Source: an uncultured Acidimicrobiales bacterium (lineage in GTDB: Bacteria; Actinomycetota; Acidimicrobiia; Acidimicrobiales; SHLQ01). From it: a stretch of DNA of 64,000 nucleotides. Location of the stretch: the NCBI GenBank assembly GCA_938015295.1, contig CALLQB010000044.1:20072-84071 (forward strand), given 5' to 3'. The position numbers were made by a program, and so were the translations under genes. Shown here piece by piece: positions 18,384-27,194 of this stretch (positions are counted from its first letter, which is position 1; each line of letters begins with the position of its first letter). Under the pieces are notes generated by a model. That model was given only the letters and a program-made list of their open reading frames with translations. It was not told the DNA's origin and did no database searches.

Positions 18384-19439
18384 ATGGCAGCCGACATCAA
18401 GACGAAAAACCCGTCGACAAACCCGTCGGCAAAACCGGTGCTACGAGACGTCTATGCAACCGACACAGCCACGCAACAAGCTCGTCTTCGACTGTTGCGA
18501 CCAACGCCGAAAAAGCCTTCTCGTCGCGAGCCGCTACTGATCGGTGCAGCGCTCGTCGTCGCGCTCGTCGCTCTGGTCGGTAGCTACAGCAGCGGCCGCA
18601 ACCTGCAGCTCTTCGCCGCCACCGAGGTCACGTTCGAGAACGAAACGGCGCTTGCTGTCGTGCCGGCCGACACCCTGAGCGCTACCGAGGCGCAGCGACC
18701 CAGCGAACCCGAAATTCTCGACGTCGAAACCCCGGCGTTGCCGCCGAGCACAATCGCTCCGCCTTCGGTTGGCGACACCTTTCCTGACGCTTTCACTGCT
18801 GCCGCCACTACTGCCGCCACTACTGACATCACTGCCGACTTCGCTACCGACGTCACGGCTGAGGAACTCGCTTCTGACGACCTCGCGCCGACGACTGTCG
18901 AAGTTGCTCAGGAAACACCCTTCGTCATGTCCGCTGCCTTTGTGGCCAGCTTGTCTGAAGCAATCGCACTCGCCAACGAGTCCCCGGCCCCCGAACCAGT
19001 CGCACCAGTAACCGACAGCAGCAGCGCCGCCGCTCTTGTGCTCACCGGAGACACCGCCGAGTTCACCATGGTCGATCTCGACGGCGAAACCTTCGATATC
19101 AGCGGCTCGTTACTTTTCGAATACGCGAGCAGCGACATTCGCCCCGAATACAGTCCCTTTCTCGACGACATTGCGGCCCGCCTCGCCCGCCGACCCGAAC
19201 TCTCGATGATCGTCATTGGCCACACCGACGACCGGGGCGCGCAAGATCGCAACATGGCCCTATCGCTCGAACGAGCGCAGTCGGTAGTCGACTACTTCCT
19301 CGAACGGGGCATTGCCGAAGCGCGACTGTCTGCGGTGGGCAAAGGCGAAAACGAACCGGTAGCCGACAACGCCACCGAAGAAGGTCGGGCCCTCAACCGC
19401 CGTATCGAAGTGTTGCTCGAAAAGTCGAAACGAAACTAG
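18384..19439 (+). CDS. OmpA-family peptidoglycan-binding protein
   Basis: From the ATG at 18384 (MAADIKTK) the protein has 351 residues. It has a basic cytoplasmic N-terminus, one transmembrane helix (LLIGAALVVALVALVGSY) and a long Thr/Ala/Pro-rich spacer. The C-terminal OmpA domain has SLLFEYASSDIRPE, VIGHTDDRGAQDRNMALSLERA and NRRIEVLL. The GHTD and the later R-x-x-N-RR residues bind diaminopimelate in peptidoglycan. It probably tethers membrane to wall. SurE starts six bases after its stop, so the two are likely cotranscribed. Confidence 0.88.
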   Translation: MAADIKTKNPSTNPSAKPVLRDVYATDTATQQARLRLLRPTPKKPSRREPLLIGAALVVALVALVGSYSSGRNLQLFAATEVTFENETALAVVPADTLSATEAQRPSEPEILDVETPALPPSTIAPPSVGDTFPDAFTAAATTAATTDITADFATDVTAEELASDDLAPTTVEVAQETPFVMSAAFVASLSEAIALANESPAPEPVAPVTDSSSAAALVLTGDTAEFTMVDLDGETFDISGSLLFEYASSDIRPEYSPFLDDIAARLARRPELSMIVIGHTDDRGAQDRNMALSLERAQSVVDYFLERGIAEARLSAVGKGENEPVADNATEEGRALNRRIEVLLEKSKRN

Positions 19440-19445
19440 CGACCG

Positions 19446-20246
19446 TTGACCACGCTGCTTCTCACCAACGACGACGGCATCGATTCTCCAGCCCTGCTGC
19501 CGACCTATCACGCCCTCGCTCCCCTCTTCGACGAGGTCCGTGTTGTCGTGCCACACATCGAGCGGAGCTGGATTGGCAAGGCGATCACCCGCCACGACGA
19601 GATGACCGTCGACCACGTGACCCGCTCAGGAGTGGAGATAACGACCGTCTCGGGGTATCCCGCCGACTGCACACAAATTGGCATATTCAACACCGGCGAC
19701 GGCATGCCCGACATGGTCGTGTCGGGCATCAATATCGGCGGTAACCACAGCACTGCGTATCTCTATGGCAGCGGCACTGTTGGAGCAGCCGTCGAGGCCG
19801 CCTTGGTCGGCGTACCTGCTCTCGCGTTCTCGGCGAGCAGTGGCGCCGATAACTACCCCACCTGGAACAAGTACATGCGCAGCGCCGACTCGGGCGCCAC
19901 GTGGGACGAAATCGCCAGGGTGAGCGCTCGCATCGTTGCGAAAGTCCTCGCAGCTGGTTTTCCTGCAGACGTCGATGTTCTCACCGTGAACCTGCCCGAC
20001 GGGCTCAGCGAAGCCTCACCGCACCGCGTGGCACCACTTGGTTACACCTCCTACGGCCAACTCTTTCGTGAACAGCGGCCCGGTGTGTTCAAACATCAAT
20101 GGAAGAGCGACGTGGCTGCCAAACCCGGAGTCGACCTTGCTGACACCGACATCGAACTGTGCCATAACGGCACCGTCGTCATCACCCCGCTCCGGCTGCC
20201 GCAGCTCGGTGCTGATGTGCAGTCCACGGCCGAACTGTTTTCCTAA
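19446..20246 (+). CDS. surE: 5'-nucleotidase SurE
   Basis: The 266-residue protein starts at TTG, directly at the conserved TLLLTNDDGIDSP. Metal-binding NDDG, SGINIGGN and the SGTVGAAVEA segment are all intact. SurE removes phosphate from nucleoside 5'- or 3'-monophosphates in the cytoplasm and is linked to stationary-phase survival. It is six bases downstream of the OmpA-like gene. The gene is convergent with the DUF3048 lipoprotein gene. Confidence 0.92.
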   Translation: MTTLLLTNDDGIDSPALLPTYHALAPLFDEVRVVVPHIERSWIGKAITRHDEMTVDHVTRSGVEITTVSGYPADCTQIGIFNTGDGMPDMVVSGINIGGNHSTAYLYGSGTVGAAVEAALVGVPALAFSASSGADNYPTWNKYMRSADSGATWDEIARVSARIVAKVLAAGFPADVDVLTVNLPDGLSEASPHRVAPLGYTSYGQLFREQRPGVFKHQWKSDVAAKPGVDLADTDIELCHNGTVVITPLRLPQLGADVQSTAELFS

Positions 20247-20274
20247 CGCTCTTTTCCTAACGGTGCTTGCCGCG

Positions 20275-21615
20275 TTACCTGAGCGTGTACGACCCGGCGG
20301 TCACGATTTCGATCCAAGTCACGCCCGGCGTGATCTCGATCACAGTCCCATCGTTTCGAGTGAGCGTCGCTGCATCGCGCAGGGTCGGCCGAGTCCAAAT
20401 GCCCGACACCGCCTTCCCGTCGCTCAGCACCGTTGCGAAACCGGTACCGGCGAACACAAACTCTGGCACTACGCCACCGACGCTGTCTTTCATGCCAGAC
20501 GGAATTTCGTCAACCTCGACAATGATGACATTCGCTGCGGTCAGTTGCGCTCCGTTGGTAGACACATGCGGATTACCGGCTTGCGACCGTGCCCACGCCG
20601 AGCCAGTCCAGGCCCAATCGACCCGGTGCGAGGGGAACACAACTGCTGCACCGCTGGCCTCTCGACCTCGAGAAGCCTCGCCGTCGTCGCGATACACAAA
20701 CTGCGCGGGAGGCGTCGCGTTGGCGGCCCCCGCCCACAGGTTCGTGGTCGATGTATAGAGGTTGCTGGGCGCAGACCGAGACGAACTCCGCCAGTAGCCG
20801 CCTGAGCGAGCCGCGCCCATGTTCTGCACGACCTCCTGGTTGAGCAGGAGCGCCTCGGTTACCGTGTTTGCGCCCGAATAGGCGAGCACGGGTCGTCCAA
20901 GCGCACTCAGGTACGAAATGTCGGTGGTACGACCCGACCTGACCGGACCTACTTCGCTGCCAGCTGAATGAAACACTGCTGCCAACCGGGTGATGCCACC
21001 TTCAACTTCCTCTTCGATGATCAGGTCGGCTCGATCGAGACCGGTCTGTGGCCACGCCTTCGCGCTGTTGTCGACCTTCACGACGATTGCCGCACGGCCA
21101 AGCGCATCGCCAGGAAGACCTGTTAGCGGGAACGTGCCAGGTTTTGCCGCGGGCGGATCGGCCCTCGGTGGCGTGATGTGCTGATCGATGCCCAGCGTGC
21201 CCAGGAGCCCAATGTAGCCGGCCCCCGCAGGCACACCAGAGCCGTTGCCCGATGTTGCGGTACCAGGCGTCGAGCTGCCCTCGGGAACCCCGGGGCCCGC
21301 GGCAGAGGTCGGAAGCTCAACCAGGAAGTCATTCGGAAGCGTAAAGTCTCCCCCACCACCCTCGTCGGGGCCATCGACAGCGTCGGGGTTGAGCGTCGTG
21401 CCCGGTGCCGACAGTTCGACAACCTCGGGGTTGACCGTCGGGTCACCGTCGTCATCTTGCCGAGCGGGATCTGTGGCGTTCTCTGCGGGCTCGTCACCGC
21501 CGCAGGAGGCAAGCGTCAAAACCAAGAGCACCGCAACCAGCACGGGGCGCGCAACCACAGACATGACGAAACGAGGGGCGTCGAAAAATGCGCGCAGCAT
21601 CAACCGGGGGTTCAC
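20275..21615 (-). CDS. DUF3048 (YerB-like) lipoprotein
   Basis: The 446-residue protein has a signal helix and lipobox (VLTLASC), an acidic Gly/Pro-rich spacer and a DUF3048 core. The core carries FPLTGLPGDALGRAAIVVKVDN, PQTGLDRADLIIEEEVEGGITR and GPVRSGRTTDISYLSALG. A C-terminal part (GIWTRPTLRDAATL, IEITPGVTWIEIV) completes the YerB fold. The family is extracellular and membrane-anchored, with no settled function; a wall-related role is suspected. It is followed on the same strand by no close gene, because SurE is convergent. Confidence 0.85.
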   Translation of the reverse strand: MNPRLMLRAFFDAPRFVMSVVARPVLVAVLLVLTLASCGGDEPAENATDPARQDDDGDPTVNPEVVELSAPGTTLNPDAVDGPDEGGGGDFTLPNDFLVELPTSAAGPGVPEGSSTPGTATSGNGSGVPAGAGYIGLLGTLGIDQHITPPRADPPAAKPGTFPLTGLPGDALGRAAIVVKVDNSAKAWPQTGLDRADLIIEEEVEGGITRLAAVFHSAGSEVGPVRSGRTTDISYLSALGRPVLAYSGANTVTEALLLNQEVVQNMGAARSGGYWRSSSRSAPSNLYTSTTNLWAGAANATPPAQFVYRDDGEASRGREASGAAVVFPSHRVDWAWTGSAWARSQAGNPHVSTNGAQLTAANVIIVEVDEIPSGMKDSVGGVVPEFVFAGTGFATVLSDGKAVSGIWTRPTLRDAATLTRNDGTVIEITPGVTWIEIVTAGSYTLR

Positions 21616-21628
21616 CCCTGACTATCGG

Positions 21629-21985
21629 CTAGCTGAGCTCGGTTTTTACCAACGCCCGCGCATATTCGACAATCCAATCGAAAAGCTCGCCTTGCGTCGC
21701 TTCTTCGGGCGCATCGTGGCCGCTCCGGGTCGCCCGACCCAGATCATCAAGCGCGAGTTGCAGCTGCAAACGCCGACTTTCGAACAACTCGAGCGCCCGA
21801 CGATCGACCGCAACTCGGTCGGGGTCGCGCCCATCGGCCACCGCGGTGCGTCGTTCAACATAGTGCTGCTGTCGACAGCTGTGCCCGCAGTAGACCCGCG
21901 GCCGCCCAGGTCCCGCCTTCGCCACGAAAACCGATCCGCACCAACGGCATCGGTCCCCCGGCGCCAACGACTCCTTGGCTGCCAT
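21629..21985 (-). CDS. Small zinc-finger protein of unknown function
   Basis: The 118-residue protein begins with a four-cysteine zinc site: CRWCG ... RVYCGHSCRQQHYVERR. A charged helix with LELFESRRLQLQLALDDLGRAT follows. Such short zinc-ribbon proteins are frequent in Actinobacteria and are often annotated only as hypothetical. DNA or RNA binding is plausible from the basic RQQHYVERR tail of the finger. Its stop is 13 bases before the start of the DUF3048 gene on the same strand, so they are probably cotranscribed. It is divergent from a zinc dehydrogenase. Confidence 0.7.
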   Translation of the reverse strand: MAAKESLAPGDRCRWCGSVFVAKAGPGRPRVYCGHSCRQQHYVERRTAVADGRDPDRVAVDRRALELFESRRLQLQLALDDLGRATRSGHDAPEEATQGELFDWIVEYARALVKTELS

Positions 21986-22088
21986 AACGACATCATAGAG
22001 AGCACAACGCGACGAGCACAGCTTCGGCTGGCTTCACTTCAGTGTCGCCGGTTCGCTGACAAGGCGTCTGCTGGGCAAAGCTAGGTGG

Positions 22089-23270
22089 GTGAAAGCCCTT
22101 CTGTTCGAACGTCAAGAACTCCGTTACGCGGCAGCCAACATCGCGTCGCGGTTCAGCCCGGGCGCTGGCGCCACCGCTGGCCCGCTTCGCCTCGCCGATA
22201 TCGACTCGCCTGAACTCCCCGCAGACGGATGGCAAGTTCTGCGACCCCGATTGACCGGAATCTGCGGTAGCGACCTCGCGACCGTCGAGGGAAAGTCGTC
22301 GCGGTATTTCGAGCCGCTGGTGTCGTTCCCGTTTGTCCCTGGCCATGAGGTTGTCGCCGATCTCGAGGACGGTACACGTGTCGCTCTCGAGCCGGTACTC
22401 GGGCCAGCCGCCCGCGGCGAGCAGCCGCCAGAAGGAGCTGCTTCGCCCGGCGACGCAACCGACTACGGCTACCTCAGCTGTGGTCATCATCTCGACGCCG
22501 GAATACAGGTCGGCTACTGCGCGACCACCGGTGGTGGATGGGGAACCCACCTGGTTGCGCACGAGAGCCAACTCCACCCGGTAGCGGCCTCGATGTCTGA
22601 TGAAGCTGCGGTCATGATCGAACCGACTGCCACGGGAGTGCATGCCGCCCTTAAGGGCAACATCGCCCCCGGGGACACCGTCGCTATTCTTGGAGCTGGC
22701 ACGATGGGCCTCTGCACCCTGGCCGCCATCGATGCATACACCGAGGCTGCCACGGTCATCATCGGGGCCAAATACCCGGTGCAGAAAGACCTCGCTGCCG
22801 AACTAGGCGCTACGACGGTGGTCGAGCCACGCGAGGTACAGCGGGCGGTTCGGCGCTCATCAGGCTGTCGCATGATTGGCAACGACCTTGCCGGCGGCGC
22901 CGACGTCACGATCGATGCGGTAGGCACCGCCGAGTCGCTAGCCCAGGCAATCTCGTTGACCCGCCCTCGCGGTCGCATTGTTCTCCTGGGCATGCCAGGG
23001 GTAACCAAGGTCGACCTTACCGGCCTCTGGCACCGCGAAATCGAACTCGTCGGGTCCTACACCTACGGCGGCGAAACACTTGCTGACGGTACCAATACCA
23101 CGAGCTTCGCTCTCGCCTTCGACCTCGTGCAGTCGGCAAAACTCGAACGTTTAGTCTCGGCCAAGTATCCCCTCAGCCGGTACCGCGATGCCATCAAGCA
23201 CGCTGCCTCGGCCGGACACCGAGGCGCTATCAAAGTTGTCTTTGATCTTCGAGACGAAAAAGGGCGATAG
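22089..23270 (+). CDS. Zinc-binding medium-chain alcohol dehydrogenase-like protein
   Basis: The 393-residue protein starts at GTG (MKALLFER). Catalytic zinc residues appear in TGICGSDLATVEG and PFVPGHEVV, with a glutamate in IEPTATGVHAAL. The Rossmann motif is AILGAGTMGLC. The structural four-Cys loop is not in its usual place, which places it nearer the threonine/sorbitol dehydrogenase-like branch. It would oxidise a secondary alcohol with NAD(P); the substrate is unknown. The YqgE gene follows nine bases later. Confidence 0.8.
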   Translation: MKALLFERQELRYAAANIASRFSPGAGATAGPLRLADIDSPELPADGWQVLRPRLTGICGSDLATVEGKSSRYFEPLVSFPFVPGHEVVADLEDGTRVALEPVLGPAARGEQPPEGAASPGDATDYGYLSCGHHLDAGIQVGYCATTGGGWGTHLVAHESQLHPVAASMSDEAAVMIEPTATGVHAALKGNIAPGDTVAILGAGTMGLCTLAAIDAYTEAATVIIGAKYPVQKDLAAELGATTVVEPREVQRAVRRSSGCRMIGNDLAGGADVTIDAVGTAESLAQAISLTRPRGRIVLLGMPGVTKVDLTGLWHREIELVGSYTYGGETLADGTNTTSFALAFDLVQSAKLERLVSAKYPLSRYRDAIKHAASAGHRGAIKVVFDLRDEKGR

Positions 23271-23279
23271 GACAACACG

Positions 23280-23831
23280 ATGCCAGAGGAGACTCGGGCA
23301 AGGCTCCTCATCGCTCAGCCGATGATGCTCGACGGCAACTTCGACCAAACCGTCATTTTCATGATTGAACACAACGATGATGGAGCGCTTGGGGTCGTGC
23401 TCAATCGTCCCCTCGACCTTGGGATCACCGATGCTATGCCCGAGTGGTCGGTTTTGGCAGCCGAGCCGCAGATGGTGTTTTCCGGCGGGCCGGTTGGCCA
23501 CGGCTCGGCGCTCGCTCTCGCCGACGCGGTCCTCGACGATGTAGGTGGTTCGTTTACCCAGGTGATGGGAACTATCGGCATGGTCGATCTTGCGTCGACT
23601 GACGATCTCGATAAGGGCCTCGTGCGGCTTCGGGTGTTCTCGGGATACTCCGGCTGGGGCGCTGGTCAGCTCGACGCAGAAATCAACCAAGGCGGTTGGT
23701 TCGTGGTCGACGCAGAACCCGACGACATCTTCACCGCAGATCCATCGACGCTTTGGTCACAAGTCCTCAAGCGCCAAGGCGGTTCACTCGCCCGCCTAGC
23801 ATTCTTCCCGCCCGATCTCGGCCTGAACTAG
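23280..23831 (+). CDS. YqgE/AlgH family protein
   Basis: The 183-residue protein is a full-length UPF0301 member. Its typical features are RLLIAQPMMLDGNFDQTVIFMIEH near the N-terminus, GVVLNRPL, VFSGGPVG and FSGYSGWGAGQLDAEINQGGW. The family has a solved fold but no firm biochemical role; AlgH was named for an alginate regulation phenotype in Pseudomonas. Its stop codon shares a CTAG with the stop of the convergent SGNH gene. Confidence 0.9.
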   Translation: MPEETRARLLIAQPMMLDGNFDQTVIFMIEHNDDGALGVVLNRPLDLGITDAMPEWSVLAAEPQMVFSGGPVGHGSALALADAVLDDVGGSFTQVMGTIGMVDLASTDDLDKGLVRLRVFSGYSGWGAGQLDAEINQGGWFVVDAEPDDIFTADPSTLWSQVLKRQGGSLARLAFFPPDLGLN

Positions 23832-24934
23832 CGCATCGTCCAGTAGACAGCCATCTCTTCGACGAGCAGGTCTGCTAGCCAACTGGCGCCGGTGGACGTG
23901 ACGTGTACCCCGTCGCCCGACCTCACGCGCACGTCGACGCCGTCGTCGTCGGGCAGGTACACACGAAACGTGCCGTCTGGCGCCAGCACCAACGAGGAGT
24001 CGACTACCCGAAGCCACGGGCGGGTCGAAGCAATAGTGTGCAGCAGCTCGTTCATGGTCTGCAGCGCAGCTGTAGTTTCGCCGTCGCGAACCGGTGGAGC
24101 CGCAACCCAAAACACTTGACGGCCATCCTGCTGCAACACGTCTGCCACCGAGGCCATCCGCCTCGCGTACTCATCGAACCAGGCGTCGGTTCCGCGCACG
24201 ACCCGTTCGCCGTTGGCCTCCATGTCTTGGTAGTCGTTTCCACCAAAGAACAGCACCGCGGCCTCGACCTCAACGCTCACACTGGCAAGCTCGTTGCGCC
24301 AATCAAAGTAGTCAGGGCGCGCCAAGCCGGTTGCGATGCGTGAATCTACGCTGACCTCATAGTCGAGCTTGCCGTTGACGGCTCGGTTGGTCAGCGCTTG
24401 CCCCGGGTACTCTGCTTGGGAGTCGCCTGCGACGAGGACACGAAGCGGATCGTTGCTGGTGACGATACGTAGCGGCTCGGGTGGTGTGCCGACCGCCGGA
24501 GCCGAATCGGCGATATTGGGCTGCGGGGTGGCGCCGATTACCGCGCCGCCGTCACGCGGCTCTGGAGCCGCATCGACTGGTACCGAAGCGTCGCTAGCCG
24601 GCGGCGTTGCCTCGCGGATGTCGGCGATGAGGTCGGCCGGTCGGTTCAGCGACAGAAAGTTTGCCACCCTATCCAGCGGCTCGGCGCCAGCAAGCAGGGT
24701 GTCGCGTTCGGTGCCGAAGTTACGCCGTTGCGCGGCTTCGACGAGGGTGCCCGACGTAAGGAGCGCTGCAGTGAGCAGGCACAACGAAACGGCGACCAGT
24801 ACCTGCCTGGTCGAGATCGTTTCGGTTTGCAGGTCGAGATCGCGCTGATCGCGAAACTCCTCGTCGCTCCAACGCGTGACCGGAGGACCGTCGCGGCGGG
24901 TCGTTGCCCGTTGCAGCGATTCGGAATACTTCAC
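23828..24934 (-). CDS. DUF459-type SGNH hydrolase, membrane-anchored
   Basis: The 368-residue protein starts at GTG. A cytoplasmic tail is followed by one membrane helix (VLVAVSLCLLTAALLTSG), a Pro/Ala linker and an SGNH domain. The catalytic blocks are LVAGDSQAE (nucleophile Ser), LFFGGNDYQD and SGDGVHVTSTGASWLAD (Asp and His). The DUF459 group sits with MBOAT acyltransferases and acts in O-acetylation of exported polymers, as PatB/AlgX-like proteins do. It follows the MBOAT and subtilase genes on the same strand. The acceptor polymer is unknown. Confidence 0.82.
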   Translation of the reverse strand: MKYSESLQRATTRRDGPPVTRWSDEEFRDQRDLDLQTETISTRQVLVAVSLCLLTAALLTSGTLVEAAQRRNFGTERDTLLAGAEPLDRVANFLSLNRPADLIADIREATPPASDASVPVDAAPEPRDGGAVIGATPQPNIADSAPAVGTPPEPLRIVTSNDPLRVLVAGDSQAEYPGQALTNRAVNGKLDYEVSVDSRIATGLARPDYFDWRNELASVSVEVEAAVLFFGGNDYQDMEANGERVVRGTDAWFDEYARRMASVADVLQQDGRQVFWVAAPPVRDGETTAALQTMNELLHTIASTRPWLRVVDSSLVLAPDGTFRVYLPDDDGVDVRVRSGDGVHVTSTGASWLADLLVEEMAVYWTMR

Positions 24935-24997
24935 GCCGTCATTGTTGGCGTTCGGGTGCGGCTTGGCAACACCGGTTCGACCACACGACTGCCGCGG

Positions 24998-27166
24998 CTA
25001 CGCCGATTCGCATCGTTTCCGCCGATCTCCCGAACCTTTGCTGTCGTTCTGCACAGCGAGGAAAAAGCAGTTGTCGATGCCGTTGCCGCCATCGAGACGA
25101 TCGCCGCCGGTTCCACCCACCAGCGTGTCGGCGCCGCCACGACCCCGCAGGATGTCGCGGTTGCGGCCGCCATCGAGAGCGTCGGCGCCGGTTCCTCCGT
25201 CGAGGCGGTCGCGGCCTGCACCGCCAGACAGCACGTCGTTGCCGGCTCGCCCGAACAACACATCGGAGCCCTTGCCGCCGCACAGGTTGTCGCTGCCGCC
25301 GCCACCATCGATGATGTCGTTGCCTGCCAGCGCAGTGATGACATCAGACCCCGAGGTTCCGACGATGAAATCAGCGCCAGCGCTGCCCAGAATCGTTGGA
25401 CGTAGACCGTTGCAAAGCAGCGACGGCAGCCGTACCTCGCCGTGGCCCCCGACGTTTTCGACGCCAGGTCCGGCTCTGTCGACCGACGCATGACGCTTCA
25501 AAAAGTCCTCGAGTTCGGCAGGGGTTTCGACGACTCGGGCGCCGAGAATCAAGGCGCCGACGCCCGCTGCGGCCGGCGCTGCCGAGCTGGTGCCGCTAAA
25601 GCAACGAGACCCGTACGCCAGGGTGGTCAAACAGGCAGCCGCCGTTACCTCCGGGGCAATCCGACCGTCGTTGGTAGGGCCCTGTGACGAATACTGGGCA
25701 ATCTCGGAACCGGTTGGCGGGTCGATTGCCCCGACCGAAATGTGGCCCTCTGCGGCCGAGTCGGTGCCCGGACCCGATGCGCTGAAGGGATTCTGCCAGT
25801 GCTCGAAAAGCGCGCCGTTGCCCATGATCTCGAGCACGTCGCCCGCGGTGCCGTTATTCGCCGATGCCAGTCGAACCCGCATGTACATCACCGTGTTGCA
25901 TGCAGTTCCGCTGATCAATTCAAGCGGCTGCTGACCGTTGCCTTGGATGTCGACCGAAGCGAACTCGGGTGTGCCTTCAGCAGAAGGATTGTCGTAGATG
26001 AACCAGTCGTAGTCGGTTGCGTCGTCTTCGCCCCAGTCGCTCCACCGAAGCCCGTTGAGAAAACATGCCGAGAACCCCATCGACTCGTCGTTGCCCGAAA
26101 ACTCGAGCCACCCGTCGCCATCGGCGTCTCGCCACTCACCTCGCCAGTACGAGCCGTAGCGCGAGGTCGAACCGGCGTTGTTGCCTGCCGAGTTGAACCA
26201 CGCGATGCCGTTGCCGACAGCAAAGTCGATGACCTCCGCGAGCGGGCCGGTGCCATCACCAGGTCCGTCGTAGGAAGAGGTCAGCGACCGTGACACCACC
26301 GTTACACCCTGATCAATAAAATATTCGACAGCTGCTTGGTGGTCTGACGCGGTAAGTGCCGAAGCGAAATACAGCTCGGCATCGGGGGCCATGTCGTGGA
26401 TCACCTCACCCACAGCAACGCCATGATCGATTTCGGCATCGGTAATCGAGCACGCTCGACCCCGGTAACGGCAGAAGGTGCCCGACAACCTTGGTAAATC
26501 CCCACTGGCGATCGCGTTACTCAACTCAGGCTCGCCGTAGTAGTCGATCACGCCGACCTTTACGCCCCTGCCCGTCAAGCCAAGGTCGAGCCAGTGCGGC
26601 GCCCTCGCCTTTGCAACGTGCTCACCTACAATGGTGCCGCTGGTGGTGAGATCTGCTGCGGAATCGCCCGGGACAAGCGCGGTGCCGTCGGCGCCTTCAG
26701 CGAAAAGAGGAAACGACGTCGACTGATCGCGCACATCCTTCACGGCGCCAGTTGCCTCGAGCTCTGCAAGGGCCAGCGATGGCAAGAGCGCTTCGATGAG
26801 AGCTCCGGGAACTTCGCCCGTGACAACACCACCCGCCTCCTCGACAAGCCTTCGCACAGCCCCTGTGTCGTCGCCAACGACCTCGACAGGCCGAAGAGCC
26901 GGCGACGTTGCTTCGGCCTTCGTGATCAGCGCAGCAACGTCATCAGCGCGGTCAGCAGTTTCCGAGTTCGCCGACAAGACCGCCGGCGCATGCAGCAACG
27001 ACAGGTCGATGTTTCCGGGCTCGGCATTGCCAACGGGCGAACCTGCCGACTCGGCGCTGGCCTGGGTGTCGATGGCTCCGACGAGCGTGGCGACGAGCAG
27101 CAGAGTCACACCAACCACCGCAAGCTGCACCGGTCGAGTATCTCTAGATTTTGTGCTGCGGTTCAT
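24998..27166 (-). CDS. Secreted subtilisin-like (S8) protease with RTX calcium repeats
   Basis: The protein has 722 residues. A signal peptide (VAVVGVTLLL-type helix near residue 15-32) precedes a region resembling a propeptide. The S8 catalytic domain has Asp208 in VGVIDYYG, His248 in DHGVAVGE, Asn in SAGNN (329-330) and Ser527 in SGTSSAAPAAAG. Residues about 592-698 are glycine/aspartate nonapeptide repeats (GNDIIDGGGG, GNDVLSGGAG and others) that bind calcium. Such repeats usually belong to proteins secreted by type I systems, but here a Sec signal is present. It lies between the MBOAT and SGNH genes. Confidence 0.85.
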   Translation of the reverse strand: MNRSTKSRDTRPVQLAVVGVTLLLVATLVGAIDTQASAESAGSPVGNAEPGNIDLSLLHAPAVLSANSETADRADDVAALITKAEATSPALRPVEVVGDDTGAVRRLVEEAGGVVTGEVPGALIEALLPSLALAELEATGAVKDVRDQSTSFPLFAEGADGTALVPGDSAADLTTSGTIVGEHVAKARAPHWLDLGLTGRGVKVGVIDYYGEPELSNAIASGDLPRLSGTFCRYRGRACSITDAEIDHGVAVGEVIHDMAPDAELYFASALTASDHQAAVEYFIDQGVTVVSRSLTSSYDGPGDGTGPLAEVIDFAVGNGIAWFNSAGNNAGSTSRYGSYWRGEWRDADGDGWLEFSGNDESMGFSACFLNGLRWSDWGEDDATDYDWFIYDNPSAEGTPEFASVDIQGNGQQPLELISGTACNTVMYMRVRLASANNGTAGDVLEIMGNGALFEHWQNPFSASGPGTDSAAEGHISVGAIDPPTGSEIAQYSSQGPTNDGRIAPEVTAAACLTTLAYGSRCFSGTSSAAPAAAGVGALILGARVVETPAELEDFLKRHASVDRAGPGVENVGGHGEVRLPSLLCNGLRPTILGSAGADFIVGTSGSDVITALAGNDIIDGGGGSDNLCGGKGSDVLFGRAGNDVLSGGAGRDRLDGGTGADALDGGRNRDILRGRGGADTLVGGTGGDRLDGGNGIDNCFFLAVQNDSKGSGDRRKRCESA

Positions 27167-27194
27167 GAAACAGATCGCCTCAGAGTTCGAGATA

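Noticed and set aside
24728..25405. 225-codon plus-strand frame over the SGNH and protease genes
   Set aside because: It crosses two minus-strand genes and its repeats mirror the RTX repeats, so it is a shadow.
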